Part shown: in pieces, positions 22,142-31,721 of the stretch
Position numbering within the stretch: position 1 is the stretch's first letter
How the letters are laid out: each line of letters opens with the position of its first letter
From: a virus
Reading direction: 5' to 3' (one strand)
Virus record (IMG/VR): IMGVR_UViG_3300046787_000098
Coordinates: 1 to 57,054 of that record
Length of the DNA: 57,054 nt
Made by a program: the position numbers and the translations under genes
The notes under the pieces: generated by a model
The model's database searches: none
Seen by the model: the letters and a program-made list of their open reading frames with translations, nothing else
Told to the model about the DNA's origin: nothing

Positions 22142-22777
22142 TTAACTGTCATTGGCGACCGCCTGACGGTCTGCAATACGCAACTTGTCCTCTGCTGTCA
22201 GGATGTCCATGATCAGCTTGTATTGACCCTGCCACATAGGAATACGGTCATCGTTCTTGAGGAACGGCATCGCCTGAAGGAGAGATCCGTACAGCAAAGC
22301 TTGAGGTGCGTAAATGGTGAACCAGTTGGTTTGGTTAGAGCTGTCCAAAGGCTGAACGCGCTCGTAATACAAGACCTCAAAGTTGTAAGCCGCATCAGGC
22401 GTAGGCGCCACCATCCAGTGGGTGTAGTCATAGTCACAGTAGAAGACTGGTGTGCCCTCTAGTGTGGGGTTAGGCCAGTACTCACGGAGGTACTCGTACC
22501 TGCGAGTTAAAACAGGCTGGCGTGCACCATCCACAGTGATGTTCATAGATACGGTTTTGTGCCAACGGGCAGGCTTGTCAATCACGTTTGCACCAGCGGT
22601 CATTGTGCTGGTGTTGACTGTCAGGTTGCCCAAGAACTTGATCTGAGAGGCAATAACCTGCTCAGCCAGCATAATGAAAAGGGGGATCTTGTCCAGCGTG
22701 GCGGCGTCAGTACGCTCCAGATAGGACTGGATATTTTCGACCAAACTGTCATAGGTCATAACACTTGCGGTCGTCAT
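22142..22777 (-). CDS. Phage adaptor protein (SU10/gp4-type), 211 aa
   Basis: A helical N-terminus (YDSLVENIQSYLERTDAATL, then IPLFIMLAEQVIASQIKFLG) is followed by PARWHKTVSMNITVDG, RRYEYLREYWPNPTLEGTP and YYERVQPLD. It matches the adaptor family that joins portal to tail nozzle in short-tailed phages (SU10 adaptor, P22 gp4 analogue). A second, larger protein of the same class lies at 35044-36114. It is the first gene downstream of the lysis cassette, so the late operon appears to place tail parts on both sides of the fibres. Confidence 0.75.
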   Translation of the reverse strand: MTTASVMTYDSLVENIQSYLERTDAATLDKIPLFIMLAEQVIASQIKFLGNLTVNTSTMTAGANVIDKPARWHKTVSMNITVDGARQPVLTRRYEYLREYWPNPTLEGTPVFYCDYDYTHWMVAPTPDAAYNFEVLYYERVQPLDSSNQTNWFTIYAPQALLYGSLLQAMPFLKNDDRIPMWQGQYKLIMDILTAEDKLRIADRQAVANDS

Positions 22778-22835
22778 GCTCTCACCTCGTAGATTCGTTG
22801 GGGCATTTTAGTCTGCCTTTTAGCTTGTGACAAGG

Positions 22836-23273
22836 CTACTTACTAGCCACGCCCTTTGTTTTCTCAACAGAGCGCATACCAGCGATACCCAAGATACCTG
22901 TCAGGATCACCCACAGTTGCTCAGCATCGAGGACTGGAGGAGGCTCCAAACCTACTGGAACCCATCCTGTTGCCTGCGCCCACTTCCAGATCCACTGAAA
23001 CATAGGGTAGAGCAAGAACTGGTAGCCCAAAGCGGCAACACCGATCCAGCCAATGGCAGGTCGCCAGCCAGACACAAACACGCTAGAGGACGCCGCCTCG
23101 ACCTTGTTGACCTCGATCTGAGCCAAGTTAGTCGCTTGGTCGATTTTCTTCTCTTCTAGGTCGAGCTTTCGTTGCTCAAGATCCATCTCCATCCGCTCTT
23201 TGTCAGTGGTGACCAGATCGCCAGCAACCTTGCCGACAGCCTCAATAATTGATCCTACGCCAAGCAAGCTCAT
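22836..23273 (-). CDS. Holin, GTA_holin_3TM family, 145 aa
   Basis: Residues 66-90 (FVSGWRPAIGWIGVAALGYQ and on) with PPPVLDAEQLWVILTGILGI and a closing RSVEKTKG match the 3TM gene-transfer-agent holin family. Two hydrophobic segments (about 72-97, 119-133) follow a charged coiled coil (25-60). The holin opens the inner membrane so the adjacent endolysin reaches the wall. The ATG at 23273 overlaps the endolysin stop by 4 bp and gives the typical start; a longer ORF from 23342 is rejected. Confidence 0.85.
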   Translation of the reverse strand: MSLLGVGSIIEAVGKVAGDLVTTDKERMEMDLEQRKLDLEEKKIDQATNLAQIEVNKVEAASSSVFVSGWRPAIGWIGVAALGYQFLLYPMFQWIWKWAQATGWVPVGLEPPPVLDAEQLWVILTGILGIAGMRSVEKTKGVASK

Positions 23274-23785
23274 GCCAGACCTTTCAGTGTTCGGTTGATC
23301 CAGCCAAGCAAGAACTTGGATTGAGTCCTGTTTTTGTTGCAAATTTCAGCGTAACGGGCTATTTTTGCCAAGGCATACGCCTGTTTGAACTGCTGTCCGT
23401 CAGTGATCAGGTTCAGCTTTTCGACTGTTTTTGCACCAATTCCACCGTCTGGAGTAGCTCCAACGACCAATTGGGCAAGCTTTATAGCCATGCCCATGCC
23501 AGCATTTACCCCGAAGTTAAAAATGGTGTTGGCAACCTCTTGATTGGTGATCTCATTGCCACGCATCTTGTCCCAGAACTCAGCGCGGTAGAACTCACGC
23601 ACCATGCCTGTCAAAGATCCGCCGAATTCCTTCTTGTCGACCAGAGGCCATCCGCTCCACTGAGGGTTTTTGTTACGGGCGATGCCTGCGTAGGTCATGC
23701 CACCTGTGTCGCCCTCGACGTCGTGGAGGATGTAGCCACCCTCGTCCTTGATCATTAGCTCAAAAGCTGGTTCAAACTGTGCCAT
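23270..23785 (-). CDS. Endolysin, GH108-type muramidase, 171 aa
   Basis: MIKDEGGYILHDVEGDTGGM with Glu15 in EGGY and the following GDTGG-T-AGI block is the GH108 glycosidase signature. The C-terminal half (VGATPDGGIGAKTVEKLN) is the PG-binding_3 region. It hydrolyses the peptidoglycan glycan strand. There is no N-terminal signal, so release depends on the neighbouring holin, with which it overlaps by 4 bp. The length fits the family (about 170-190). Confidence 0.9.
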   Translation of the reverse strand: MAQFEPAFELMIKDEGGYILHDVEGDTGGMTYAGIARNKNPQWSGWPLVDKKEFGGSLTGMVREFYRAEFWDKMRGNEITNQEVANTIFNFGVNAGMGMAIKLAQLVVGATPDGGIGAKTVEKLNLITDGQQFKQAYALAKIARYAEICNKNRTQSKFLLGWINRTLKGLA

Positions 23786-23786
23786 G

Positions 23787-24485
23787 TTATTCGTCCGCCA
23801 TGTCTGTTGCCGCCAAGTTGATGCGAGTCTTCAATGCGGCGATGTCTTCGGGCTTTTCCTTGAAGCCAACAGCCACGTAGCCTGCAAACTTGCCCATATC
23901 AGGGGGGATGGAGCCACGGCACATAAACTTCACGCCCTGTTTGGCTCCCCACTCACCAACTTTGGAGGATGGGCTGAACTCTTCGCACAGAACTTCACCG
24001 TTGAGCATGGCAACCATGGCGGCATTACGATCAGCGCTGGCGTTGAACAAGGAAGTCACAGTGCCTTCCATCTTTTTCTCGCGTGAGCCATCAGAATTGA
24101 GCGCCAGCATGGTCGTGCGTGAGTTGGTGGCTAGGTTAGCCTTGTGAACCAGCACAATCAAACCGTCCACGTCCTTCATCAAGCTCTGTGCAGGCTCAAT
24201 CAATTCGTCTTGTTTGACAAGCTGAGGCATGTTGTCTTGGTTTTGGATGGCGTGCAGGATCACTTGACGCGAATCCCAAGCGAAGTAGCCAGCGAAGGCC
24301 AAGAAGCTCAACAGGATCACTGTGAACAGCTTAAAAGGGCTGTCAACCCACTTAATCAGGTCTGTGACGCGACCAATTGCATCAGTCGAGGGTTTGGGTG
24401 CAGGAGCCTCTACGACCGCTGGTTTGGGCTTTGGTGTGCGCCGCTTAACTGGAGCGACCTTGGCTGGAGCTTTTTTAGTGACCAT
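23787..24485 (-). CDS. Single-pass membrane protein in lysis cassette, 232 aa
   Basis: A basic, Pro/Lys/Ala-rich N-terminus (1-35) is followed by one transmembrane helix (about 50-70: FKLFTVILLSFLAFAGYFAW). A soluble domain (about 85-232) contains Cys near 165 and 188. The topology suggests a cytoplasmic tail and periplasmic domain. Its position beside endolysin and holin suggests a role in lysis or host envelope control. No holin or spanin family matches clearly. Confidence 0.65.
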   Translation of the reverse strand: MVTKKAPAKVAPVKRRTPKPKPAVVEAPAPKPSTDAIGRVTDLIKWVDSPFKLFTVILLSFLAFAGYFAWDSRQVILHAIQNQDNMPQLVKQDELIEPAQSLMKDVDGLIVLVHKANLATNSRTTMLALNSDGSREKKMEGTVTSLFNASADRNAAMVAMLNGEVLCEEFSPSSKVGEWGAKQGVKFMCRGSIPPDMGKFAGYVAVGFKEKPEDIAALKTRINLAATDMADE

Positions 24486-24491
24486 AAATCC

Positions 24492-24731
24492 TCATACGTA
24501 TTTGTCAAACCGTCTTGTGTTGTTGAATATTTCCAACTCAATTGTATTTTGCCGTGCTCGTTTGTTGTACAACTCGATCTCAAGTGCGTCAACAGCTTTG
24601 TTCACCTTCTCAGCTTCCACAGCCAACTTGTACTCATACTCCAGTCGTTCCGCTCTTTTCTCGGCGGCTATTGCCTTGACATCGTATGGAGTGGGAAACA
24701 CAAACGGATACCATTTGCGAAGCTGAATCAT
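24492..24731 (-). CDS. Coiled-coil protein of lysis region, 79 aa
   Basis: MIQLRKWYPFVFPTPYDVKA followed by a long charged helix is a recurrent small phage family near lysis genes. A coiled coil covers about 20-70. There is no signal peptide or transmembrane helix. It overlaps the signal-peptide protein by 4 bp. A spanin-like or antiholin role is possible but not shown. Confidence 0.65.
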   Translation of the reverse strand: MIQLRKWYPFVFPTPYDVKAIAAEKRAERLEYEYKLAVEAEKVNKAVDALEIELYNKRARQNTIELEIFNNTRRFDKYV

Positions 24732-25015
24732 TTTTTCTCAAGCTCAACCGCCCTCGCGTAGTAAAACAAAACTTTCCCACGTAGTTCTGCGCTGTCAGCA
24801 ACACCTGCCCACTCCGACAGATTGTTCCAAATCGCTACCAACTGCTCCGAACTGCAACTTGTGCCATTTGTGGTGAGCCACTGCGAAAGTTTTTGGTGTC
24901 TCTCGGACGGGTTGTGTATCGTCCACGACAGGACATAGAAGTCCGACACAAGGCACATGTCCTTCGCTGTCGCACCTGCTAGTAACAGCATCAGTGGGAG
25001 AAGTAGCCAACGCAT
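24728..25015 (-). CDS. Secreted/periplasmic small protein, 95 aa
   Basis: MRWLLLPLMLLLAGATA is a clear signal peptide with cleavage near A17. There is no lipobox Cys at the right place (the first Cys is at 21), so it is not an obvious o-spanin lipoprotein. The mature part has Cys21 and Cys54, which could form a disulphide. It is part of the lysis cassette by position. The function is unknown. Confidence 0.65.
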   Translation of the reverse strand: MRWLLLPLMLLLAGATAKDMCLVSDFYVLSWTIHNPSERHQKLSQWLTTNGTSCSSEQLVAIWNNLSEWAGVADSAELRGKVLFYYARAVELEKK

Positions 25016-25111
25016 TTACCATATCCCAGCCCATGCAATAACGTATGTGCAAAAGATCACAAAGAAGGTGACTGTGATGGCGGCTACGATAGCTTCCACC
25101 CAATCCCACAT
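25016..25111 (-). CDS. Tiny membrane protein, 31 aa
   Basis: The ATG at 25111 follows the previous TGA by one base, and the TAA ends just before the start of the signal-peptide gene. The product MWDWVEAIVAAITVTFFVIF continues as a single hydrophobic helix ending WAGIW. Tight packing supports it. It is possibly a holin-like or antiholin micropeptide. Confidence 0.55.
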   Translation of the reverse strand: MWDWVEAIVAAITVTFFVIFCTYVIAWAGIW

Positions 25112-25112
25112 G

Positions 25113-25310
25113 TCACAGCCCCAAAAGCTTTTTGACGAACTCGCCAGCCACCCCGGGGCCAAACAGCACACAGATCATCACCGCATACAGCAAGTACTCG
25201 ATCTTTGTCATGCGCTTGTCCCCATCACGCAAAGAGCGATCAATACTGTTGTATCGCTCAGTGCAAATAGCCTCATGCACGGCAAGCTTCGTCTCTACAG
25301 AGTCCATCAC
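25113..25310 (-). CDS. XhlA-like small protein with C-terminal membrane helix, 65 aa
   Basis: A charged helix (about 5-40, VHEAICTERYNSIDRSLRDG) precedes a transmembrane segment (about 40-58, YLLYAVMICVLFGPGVAG). This coil-plus-membrane layout recalls XhlA-type phage lysis helpers, though I cannot prove the family. The stop is one base before the 31-residue gene and the start overlaps the preceding gene by 4 bp. Confidence 0.62.
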   Translation of the reverse strand: MMDSVETKLAVHEAICTERYNSIDRSLRDGDKRMTKIEYLLYAVMICVLFGPGVAGEFVKKLLGL

Positions 25311-25831
25311 GCTGTCCAGTTTTGAGCCTGAACAACAGCAATGAGAGCCTCCACGTCAGTAGCTTCGGTGATCGCTGTTTCGAGGCGATTGCATTCAGCA
25401 ACGATAGCGGCACGAGCTGTAGCTACGTCTTCAGGAATGTCAACCATGCGTTCAAACTTACGGTACACGTACCAGTCAGTCTGAGACAACAAAGAGCCTG
25501 CTGTGGCTTTAACTTGGGCGATCCACTGTGACTTTAGACCTTTGGTCACCACAGGCTCTGTAGCGCCTTCAGGCGTTTCTGAGACGTCTTCCAAAGCCTT
25601 GGCTGTGTTGGTGTAGGTACGAACAACCTTGTCCACATCAAATTCGTGCTTGTCAAAGGTCACCCAGTAGAAGCGCTGGTCTTTCTGTTCACCCTCAACG
25701 ATGGGGAACACACCGTTTTCATAAGCCCATGCGTCATACGCATCGCCTGTAGGTTGAACAAATAAACCTGCTGAGAGAACAACGAGTTCTCCAACTTGGG
25801 TTACGTTTCCGTTTTTTACAAATGCGTACAT
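25307..25831 (-). CDS. Tail fibre assembly-type protein, 174 aa
   Basis: The C-terminal half (SLLSQTDWYVYRKFERMVDI, then PEDVATARAAIVAECNRLE) is a recurring segment of phage tail-fibre accessory or assembly proteins, sometimes annotated DUF4376-like. The N-terminus is strand-rich. It sits directly behind the LamG-SPRY protein (gap 3 bp) and may help fold or cap it. The specific role is inferred. Confidence 0.6.
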   Translation of the reverse strand: MYAFVKNGNVTQVGELVVLSAGLFVQPTGDAYDAWAYENGVFPIVEGEQKDQRFYWVTFDKHEFDVDKVVRTYTNTAKALEDVSETPEGATEPVVTKGLKSQWIAQVKATAGSLLSQTDWYVYRKFERMVDIPEDVATARAAIVAECNRLETAITEATDVEALIAVVQAQNWTA

Positions 25832-25834
25832 GAG

Positions 25835-28282
25835 TTACCTCGCTAAAGAATACTTGAATGGGGACGTGGCAAACGCCATAAAGATGTATGTCCCACCAGA
25901 AGCGTTTGAGCCATTATTAGTCTGGCGTAATTTAAACCCATTAGAAAGAATATCTATGGAATTTCCTGCACCAGTTGTATTTTCAGCGGCCGAATCGTTG
26001 GCGTATAAAACATTTATTGTTTGGTTATATGCGCTTCTTGTTGCGTCATTTATAACCCAATCGTTTGCAACATCTGTTCTTTTGAACATTACATAAGCAG
26101 GCCTGAAACCTGTAAAAACAAATGGGCCATCAGTAGAACCATTGCCTGTGTAAGAGCCAAACTTGCTATACCCTGCTACTTCTGCAAAGCAGTAGGCGAC
26201 AGATGCCGCACCATTTTGAATAATGTTAGTGTTTGTGTAAATAACACTTGATGTTGGATTACCACCAAGAGAGATACCACTTGCAACCGCATTTGTTGTA
26301 TTTAATGTCAGATAAGAGTTTGACATATTTGCCAAGGACTGATGCAACACAACCCAGTTTGTTACATTTGTTCTGTCTTTGTAAATCACCATTGCGGGTG
26401 CAACACCGAGCCCATGCCCAACAGTTCCTGATGAAGCATTGGTATAAGTCACCACACTAAATCCACTTGTAGTGTTTGCGCTTACTGTTGAAGTGATTGA
26501 CCCTGCTGTGTTGGTTGAGCCTGAACCAGCACCACTCCAAGACCAACCAACATAAGTTGCACCATTAGTTAAATAACCTGCGGGAACAGTGTAGCCATCT
26601 GCATTGAACGTAAGTGCAGTTCCAGCCGTACCCTCAGCCGCAGTTGAGTTTGTAATTAGATTCTTTGTGCCACCACGAACGGCATCAATAACAATGTTGT
26701 TTTCTGCGGCAGACCGACTTTTGAACCAAATTAAAGATGGTTGAAAAGCAAGACCTGATACTGTAATGTTGGCTGAAGCCGCACCAGCAAATAACGATGG
26801 GGTGAAATAAGCACCCGCCTGAGTCGCAGTAGTCGCACCAATGGTAGGCGTAGGCAAGTTCTGTGTGCAAAGTGCTTTGAAGCCTGATGGGGCTGTGTAG
26901 GCAAATGGGCGTTGACCGAAGTTGATGTTTGGTGTTGCGTTATTTAAACCAAGCGCAGGGAAATACGGGCCTGATGTTAAGCCAGTAAATGCCACACCTT
27001 GACTTGTGCCATTTTTGTAAAAAGTTAAACTTCCTGTATCAGCATCAAATGCAATGCCAATAATGTCTCCTGTCGTGTAACTTGCACCATAGGCAGTAGC
27101 AGTGCTATTTGTATATTTCTGACCACCAAAGTAATATGCCCATCCGTTTGTATCCGAACCAATGTAATTGGACAAAGTAGCCGCTGAAGTTCCGATACCA
27201 ATCATTATTTGGAAGCCATTGAAAGTGGTTTCCCAGTACCATTTTCCACTCGTCATTCCAAAAGTTGAACGCACAGACACCCATGTACCACTAGCGGTGA
27301 CATCAAGATTCCCATTTGCCAAAGTGATACTGGATTCTTTATCCAAAGGATTCAATGTGCAGTAATTCCCCCGCACAGTCCCACCCACACCAGTATCAGT
27401 TCCATACGATGTTGGGCTGTCAACCATTGAGTCGTTGCCAGCGCCAGCAGTCACGCTGAAGTTTGATGGCGTGAAGTTGTTGCCGTTACCAGACGAGTCA
27501 GCACCAAGCGTCGTAGCTGTTGTGTTGGTGTTGTCGTTAAACGTCAACTGGAACCCGTTCGTGCCATACGTCAGGTTCTTCTGTAGTGGTTGCCATACAC
27601 CTGTATTGACGTTGTATTCACCGAATGATGTTGGGTCTAGGGCTTGACCATCGACAAACTGTACGTTTGCCATGTAGCAATTCAACAAGAAACCAGATTG
27701 GCTAAGTCCAATTCTGGTTAGAGCATTGCTGTTTATGGTTGTATTTTGGTTTTGCGATGGATACGTTGCTGTGGCAAACGAAGTAACCTGTACGCCATTT
27801 ACATACAGTTTTGCGCGATTAGAACTCGTCGCCTGAGTTGAGTCATAGGCAACGACCAAATGGTACCAAGCAGAAGGATCTCTGAATACTTGCGTAGTGA
27901 TCAGATCAAGAACAACTGATGAGCTACTAACCATAAAGAAACGAAACTGGTCTGACGTGTTGAACCGAAACTCATCGTAATTAGCACTAGTAACGCTAGC
28001 ACCAAACAGGTTGTACTGATAATCAGACAAATTTGTTCTTTTGACCCAAGCGCTCCATGTCCAAGTTTTGAGGTTGCCTGAATACGTAGGTGTTCGGCTC
28101 AATGACGTTGAATCTGCTTGATTGAAACGCAACGAACGGCTGACCTGTGAAGGCGAGTTAGGCCACAGACCAGCTTGTTGGTACTGCTCCTGCTGTGACA
28201 GCGTCCAGATGCCTGTAGCGGACGTCTGTGAGGGTGTTGGTGGGTTGTAGGTTACAAAACCGCCGGGATACTTTTCGCTCAT
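25835..28282 (-). CDS. LamG-SPRY adhesin-like tail protein, 815 aa
   Basis: An N-terminal IWTLSQQEQYQQAGLWP motif is shared in form with the next protein. Residues about 50-225 are a LamG/concanavalin-A-like sandwich (SLSRTPTYSGNLKTWTWSAW). About 330-465 is a SPRY domain (GKWYWETTFNGFQIMIGIG). About 480-815 is a beta-rich, DUF7483-like repeat region with VGWSWSGAGSG and YCFAEVAGYSKFGSYTGNG. All are glycan- or protein-binding folds, so it is a good candidate for host recognition. It lies between the fibre chaperone-like gene and the five-LamG protein. Confidence 0.75.
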   Translation of the reverse strand: MSEKYPGGFVTYNPPTPSQTSATGIWTLSQQEQYQQAGLWPNSPSQVSRSLRFNQADSTSLSRTPTYSGNLKTWTWSAWVKRTNLSDYQYNLFGASVTSANYDEFRFNTSDQFRFFMVSSSSVVLDLITTQVFRDPSAWYHLVVAYDSTQATSSNRAKLYVNGVQVTSFATATYPSQNQNTTINSNALTRIGLSQSGFLLNCYMANVQFVDGQALDPTSFGEYNVNTGVWQPLQKNLTYGTNGFQLTFNDNTNTTATTLGADSSGNGNNFTPSNFSVTAGAGNDSMVDSPTSYGTDTGVGGTVRGNYCTLNPLDKESSITLANGNLDVTASGTWVSVRSTFGMTSGKWYWETTFNGFQIMIGIGTSAATLSNYIGSDTNGWAYYFGGQKYTNSTATAYGASYTTGDIIGIAFDADTGSLTFYKNGTSQGVAFTGLTSGPYFPALGLNNATPNINFGQRPFAYTAPSGFKALCTQNLPTPTIGATTATQAGAYFTPSLFAGAASANITVSGLAFQPSLIWFKSRSAAENNIVIDAVRGGTKNLITNSTAAEGTAGTALTFNADGYTVPAGYLTNGATYVGWSWSGAGSGSTNTAGSITSTVSANTTSGFSVVTYTNASSGTVGHGLGVAPAMVIYKDRTNVTNWVVLHQSLANMSNSYLTLNTTNAVASGISLGGNPTSSVIYTNTNIIQNGAASVAYCFAEVAGYSKFGSYTGNGSTDGPFVFTGFRPAYVMFKRTDVANDWVINDATRSAYNQTINVLYANDSAAENTTGAGNSIDILSNGFKLRQTNNGSNASGGTYIFMAFATSPFKYSLAR

Positions 28283-28292
28283 CTTTTATCCT

Positions 28293-31200
28293 TTATCCGT
28301 TTGGTAGAGCCTGTGTTGGAGGCGTGAATGTCGTAGTGTACCGAGCGTACTTTGTAACTCTAAGATCATCAATGTAACCACTGAAATAATTGGCAGTTGA
28401 TCCTGCAACAAGTATTGACGAGCCAATTTGCACATTGGTATCAGTAAAATTATTGCTTCTGGTTCCTGATGCAACGCTACTTCCATTTACATATAGCGTT
28501 ACTGTAGTTCCACTGCGAACTGCCGCAATGTGCGTCCATGTATTTGCCGTAACCGTGCCTCCAGATAGAACGACACCACTAGCATAAAACAAAATGGCAT
28601 TTGATGAATACAGCCCGAAAAAATAACCAGTAGCAGATGCATCGGTCGTTCGCGTATCAAAGACACACTGCGTCCCACTTGATACAGTTGTATAAACCCA
28701 CGCCTCAATTGTGAAATCACCAGTGCCAAATACGCCAGTTAAGTTTGGTCTGCCTATTAGATAGTCACCCGTACCATCAAAATACATCGACGCTGTACCG
28801 TACTTCACCACGCTTGTGCTGATCTGTGCGTTACCAAGTGTCTCCAAGTCATTCATCATGGATTGATCCAAGATGGCTGAGTTGGTGGTAGACAGTAACA
28901 GTGATGTGTTTGCTGTCGGTGTCAGTGGTGCTGTTGGTGGTGTGAACGCAGATGTATAAAGTGCCGTGCCTTTGACAACTCGCAAATCAGCCATATAGCC
29001 AAGTAAATTTGATGGGCTATACAAGGGTGAAACACCTATGTATGGTGTTGGAGTGTCAGAAAAGTTATTGGCTTTTGTAAATGTTGCACTTACTGCGCCA
29101 TTAGAAAACAATCTAACAGTTGTTCCGCTTCTAGTAACAGCAACATGATTCCAAACATTGTAGTTAAGAACAGTTGAGCCTAAGTTAAATCCACCATCGG
29201 TATAGAAATTTAACTGATAACCAACACCAGTTGGATTCATGTTAAAAACAAAACCTGTGCTTGTTGAACCACTTGAACGCAATTCAATAATTACATCATT
29301 ATTGGCATTTACAAGAGGGGTGTTTATCCAACATTCAATAGTAAAGTCACCAGTACCCATAGCAAAAGCTGAATTGCTAGGTGCGGTCAAATAATCACCA
29401 CTACCATCAAAATACCCTGACCCACCAATCACGCTTGTGGAGTAGGCGGTAGAAGTACCAAATGGGTTGAAGCGTTGTACGCTTGGTGAAGTAGTTGGCG
29501 TGATTGTTAAAGCATTGCCACTATTGTCTATAAAACGATTGCTTTGACAGGTTAGCAAACTTGTTCCAGAGATTGCAGTCAGTGGAGTTGTGCTTGGGGT
29601 AAATGCGCTTGTATATACTGCTGTGCCTTTAACCAATCTAAAGTTAGAGACGTACCCGTCAACCACCTGTCCGCCAGCGGCAGAACCAGCCATAATTGAC
29701 ATTGCATTAGCATCCGCCACGGTAAAGTTTAATGTTACTGTTGTTCCAGCGACACCATTTTTATAAAGAATTAAATTGTTTCCGCTTCGCACCATTGCTA
29801 AATGTTGCCAAGAACCAATAGATGCTGTTTGACCAGAAGAAGTGCCAGAAATTCCCCATGTTCCCGTTCCTGACGCAACAAAAAACAAATAATTTCCACT
29901 TGAGTCTATTACTAAAGAGGCCCCCCCAGTAGTTCCATTACTTGTTCTTTTAGACCAAACAGTTTTATAGTTTCCGCCGCTTGGCAAACTTGCTGGGTTA
30001 AGCCAAGTCTCAATTGTGAAATTTCCAGCGCCTACCGAAAGAGCCGCATTATCTGCAACAAGCAAGTAACCATTTCCATCAGAATAGTTTGACCAGTTAG
30101 AACCATAAGGCGTGAATGTGCCTTGGGTTGTATTGCCGTTACGTGTGATGGCAAAGTTGTTCTGACTGCTGTCTTTAAAGCCACTGTTGTTGCCACCACC
30201 GTTGTATTGAGTGGTGAGCAGTTGGGTGTTTGTAATGGCTGTCAGAGGAGCACTTGGGACTGTGAGCGTTGTTCCAACACCGTATGGGTTTGAACCAATA
30301 ACAAAGCGCACGTCGCTCATGTAGCCCGGCACGTTGTCTCCGCCTGAGTACCCGCTTGCAATATACCAACCACCTGTTTGAGCGCCAACACTGCCAGCAA
30401 AAGACGCGGTGTTTTGTCGAGCACCATTCTTATACCCAGCAACAGTAGAGCCAGAGCGAGTCAACGCAATATGAAACCACTGTCCGACAGGAACAGAACC
30501 AAAACTGACTGAAAAGTTAAGCGCTGTGCTTGCTTCGTATGAATAAGCAGTGAGGTTATTGCTTGCGTCAACAAAGAAGCCAAGCTGGTAATAGCCTTGG
30601 TCTTGGCACAGAAAATTCTTGTTTACTAGCGCAGAAGGTACGTAGGCCCAGAACTCGATAGCAAAATCTTGGTTGGTCAGGTTCATTTGAGAGCCATACG
30701 CAACCTTCAAGCTGTCACCAGTCCCATCAAAGTACCCAGAGCCGTATGTCGCCACACTGCTTGGCAAAGCGAATGGTTGTGCGGTGGCTACTTGTGGTGT
30801 GCCATTCACAGTAATGGTGAAGGCATTGACGCTGTTATCAATGAAGCGGTTGTTTTGACTTGTCAACAAAGAAACTGTTCCTGATGAAACAGTGGTTGTC
30901 AGTGGTGTCGTGCTTGGCGTGAAGGTTGTCGTATAAAGAGCGCCCCCTTTTGTAATCCTTGCATTGGATATGTACCCAATCCAAATTTCACCAGAGGTTG
31001 TAGAGCCACCAATTTTGGGGCCAGTAGTACCACCATCACTCTGAGTAGATGAGTTTGTAAATGAGCCACCAGAAACACCATTGATCCAGTATGTCCATGT
31101 GTTTGTGCTACGTGTTAACGCAACATGATTCCATGCATTCAAAGTCAATGAATTTGTAGATGCGCCTACAAATGCAGTATTTGTATAGACGTTTAATGTT

Positions 31201-31721
31201 GTAGCACCAGACTGGCTAAGAAGTGCAAAACCATTTGCGCCGCCAGTTGTGCGTATTTCAATGATTGGTCGAGTACCAGAGGTGGATGTTGGATAGACCC
31301 AAGCCTCAACAGTAAAGTCACCAGTACCAAAGTTGAAAACAGTATTTGCTGGCGCGTTCAAATATTGACCGCTTGTACCATCAAAGTAGTTGCTGTAGTA
31401 GCCAGTGCCTAAATATGGGCTGAAGTTATTAGACCGTGCATCACCGTTGATGGTGACGTTAAAGTTGTTTGTCGATGCGTCAGTATTGAACGCTGTCACA
31501 GTAGGCGTAGCGCCGCCACCAGAGCCGTTATTAGCGCCAGCAGAGCCATCACCATGCAACAACATGGTCACGTAGTTGAACTGCGGATCACGCACGAAAG
31601 GCCATGTGCTCGTGCCATTGGCTTGCATTTGCTGTTGGAGCGTCCACGCCCCACTTGCCGTCAAGCTAGTTGGCGTATTCGCAGTGGCTGATAGACGACT
31701 GCCTTTGTATCGCATCGACAT
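28293..31721 (-). CDS. Five-LamG-domain adhesin-like tail protein, 1142 aa
   Basis: Five concanavalin-A/LamG domains follow in tandem at about 110-285, 345-520, 560-740, 780-960 and 965-1140. Each opens with a YFDG-x-G or similar strand and a GTGDFTIEAW-type strand, has a WNHVALTRSG strand and ends near LLT-Q-NRFIDNS. The N-terminus carries GAWTLQQQMQANGTSTWP. Multiple lectin-like domains suggest a surface-binding adhesin. Domain copies differ clearly, so the array is old or recombined rather than freshly duplicated. It shares its motif with the SPRY-LamG neighbour. Confidence 0.78.
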   Translation of the reverse strand: MSMRYKGSRLSATANTPTSLTASGAWTLQQQMQANGTSTWPFVRDPQFNYVTMLLHGDGSAGANNGSGGGATPTVTAFNTDASTNNFNVTINGDARSNNFSPYLGTGYYSNYFDGTSGQYLNAPANTVFNFGTGDFTVEAWVYPTSTSGTRPIIEIRTTGGANGFALLSQSGATTLNVYTNTAFVGASTNSLTLNAWNHVALTRSTNTWTYWINGVSGGSFTNSSTQSDGGTTGPKIGGSTTSGEIWIGYISNARITKGGALYTTTFTPSTTPLTTTVSSGTVSLLTSQNNRFIDNSVNAFTITVNGTPQVATAQPFALPSSVATYGSGYFDGTGDSLKVAYGSQMNLTNQDFAIEFWAYVPSALVNKNFLCQDQGYYQLGFFVDASNNLTAYSYEASTALNFSVSFGSVPVGQWFHIALTRSGSTVAGYKNGARQNTASFAGSVGAQTGGWYIASGYSGGDNVPGYMSDVRFVIGSNPYGVGTTLTVPSAPLTAITNTQLLTTQYNGGGNNSGFKDSSQNNFAITRNGNTTQGTFTPYGSNWSNYSDGNGYLLVADNAALSVGAGNFTIETWLNPASLPSGGNYKTVWSKRTSNGTTGGASLVIDSSGNYLFFVASGTGTWGISGTSSGQTASIGSWQHLAMVRSGNNLILYKNGVAGTTVTLNFTVADANAMSIMAGSAAGGQVVDGYVSNFRLVKGTAVYTSAFTPSTTPLTAISGTSLLTCQSNRFIDNSGNALTITPTTSPSVQRFNPFGTSTAYSTSVIGGSGYFDGSGDYLTAPSNSAFAMGTGDFTIECWINTPLVNANNDVIIELRSSGSTSTGFVFNMNPTGVGYQLNFYTDGGFNLGSTVLNYNVWNHVAVTRSGTTVRLFSNGAVSATFTKANNFSDTPTPYIGVSPLYSPSNLLGYMADLRVVKGTALYTSAFTPPTAPLTPTANTSLLLSTTNSAILDQSMMNDLETLGNAQISTSVVKYGTASMYFDGTGDYLIGRPNLTGVFGTGDFTIEAWVYTTVSSGTQCVFDTRTTDASATGYFFGLYSSNAILFYASGVVLSGGTVTANTWTHIAAVRSGTTVTLYVNGSSVASGTRSNNFTDTNVQIGSSILVAGSTANYFSGYIDDLRVTKYARYTTTFTPPTQALPNG

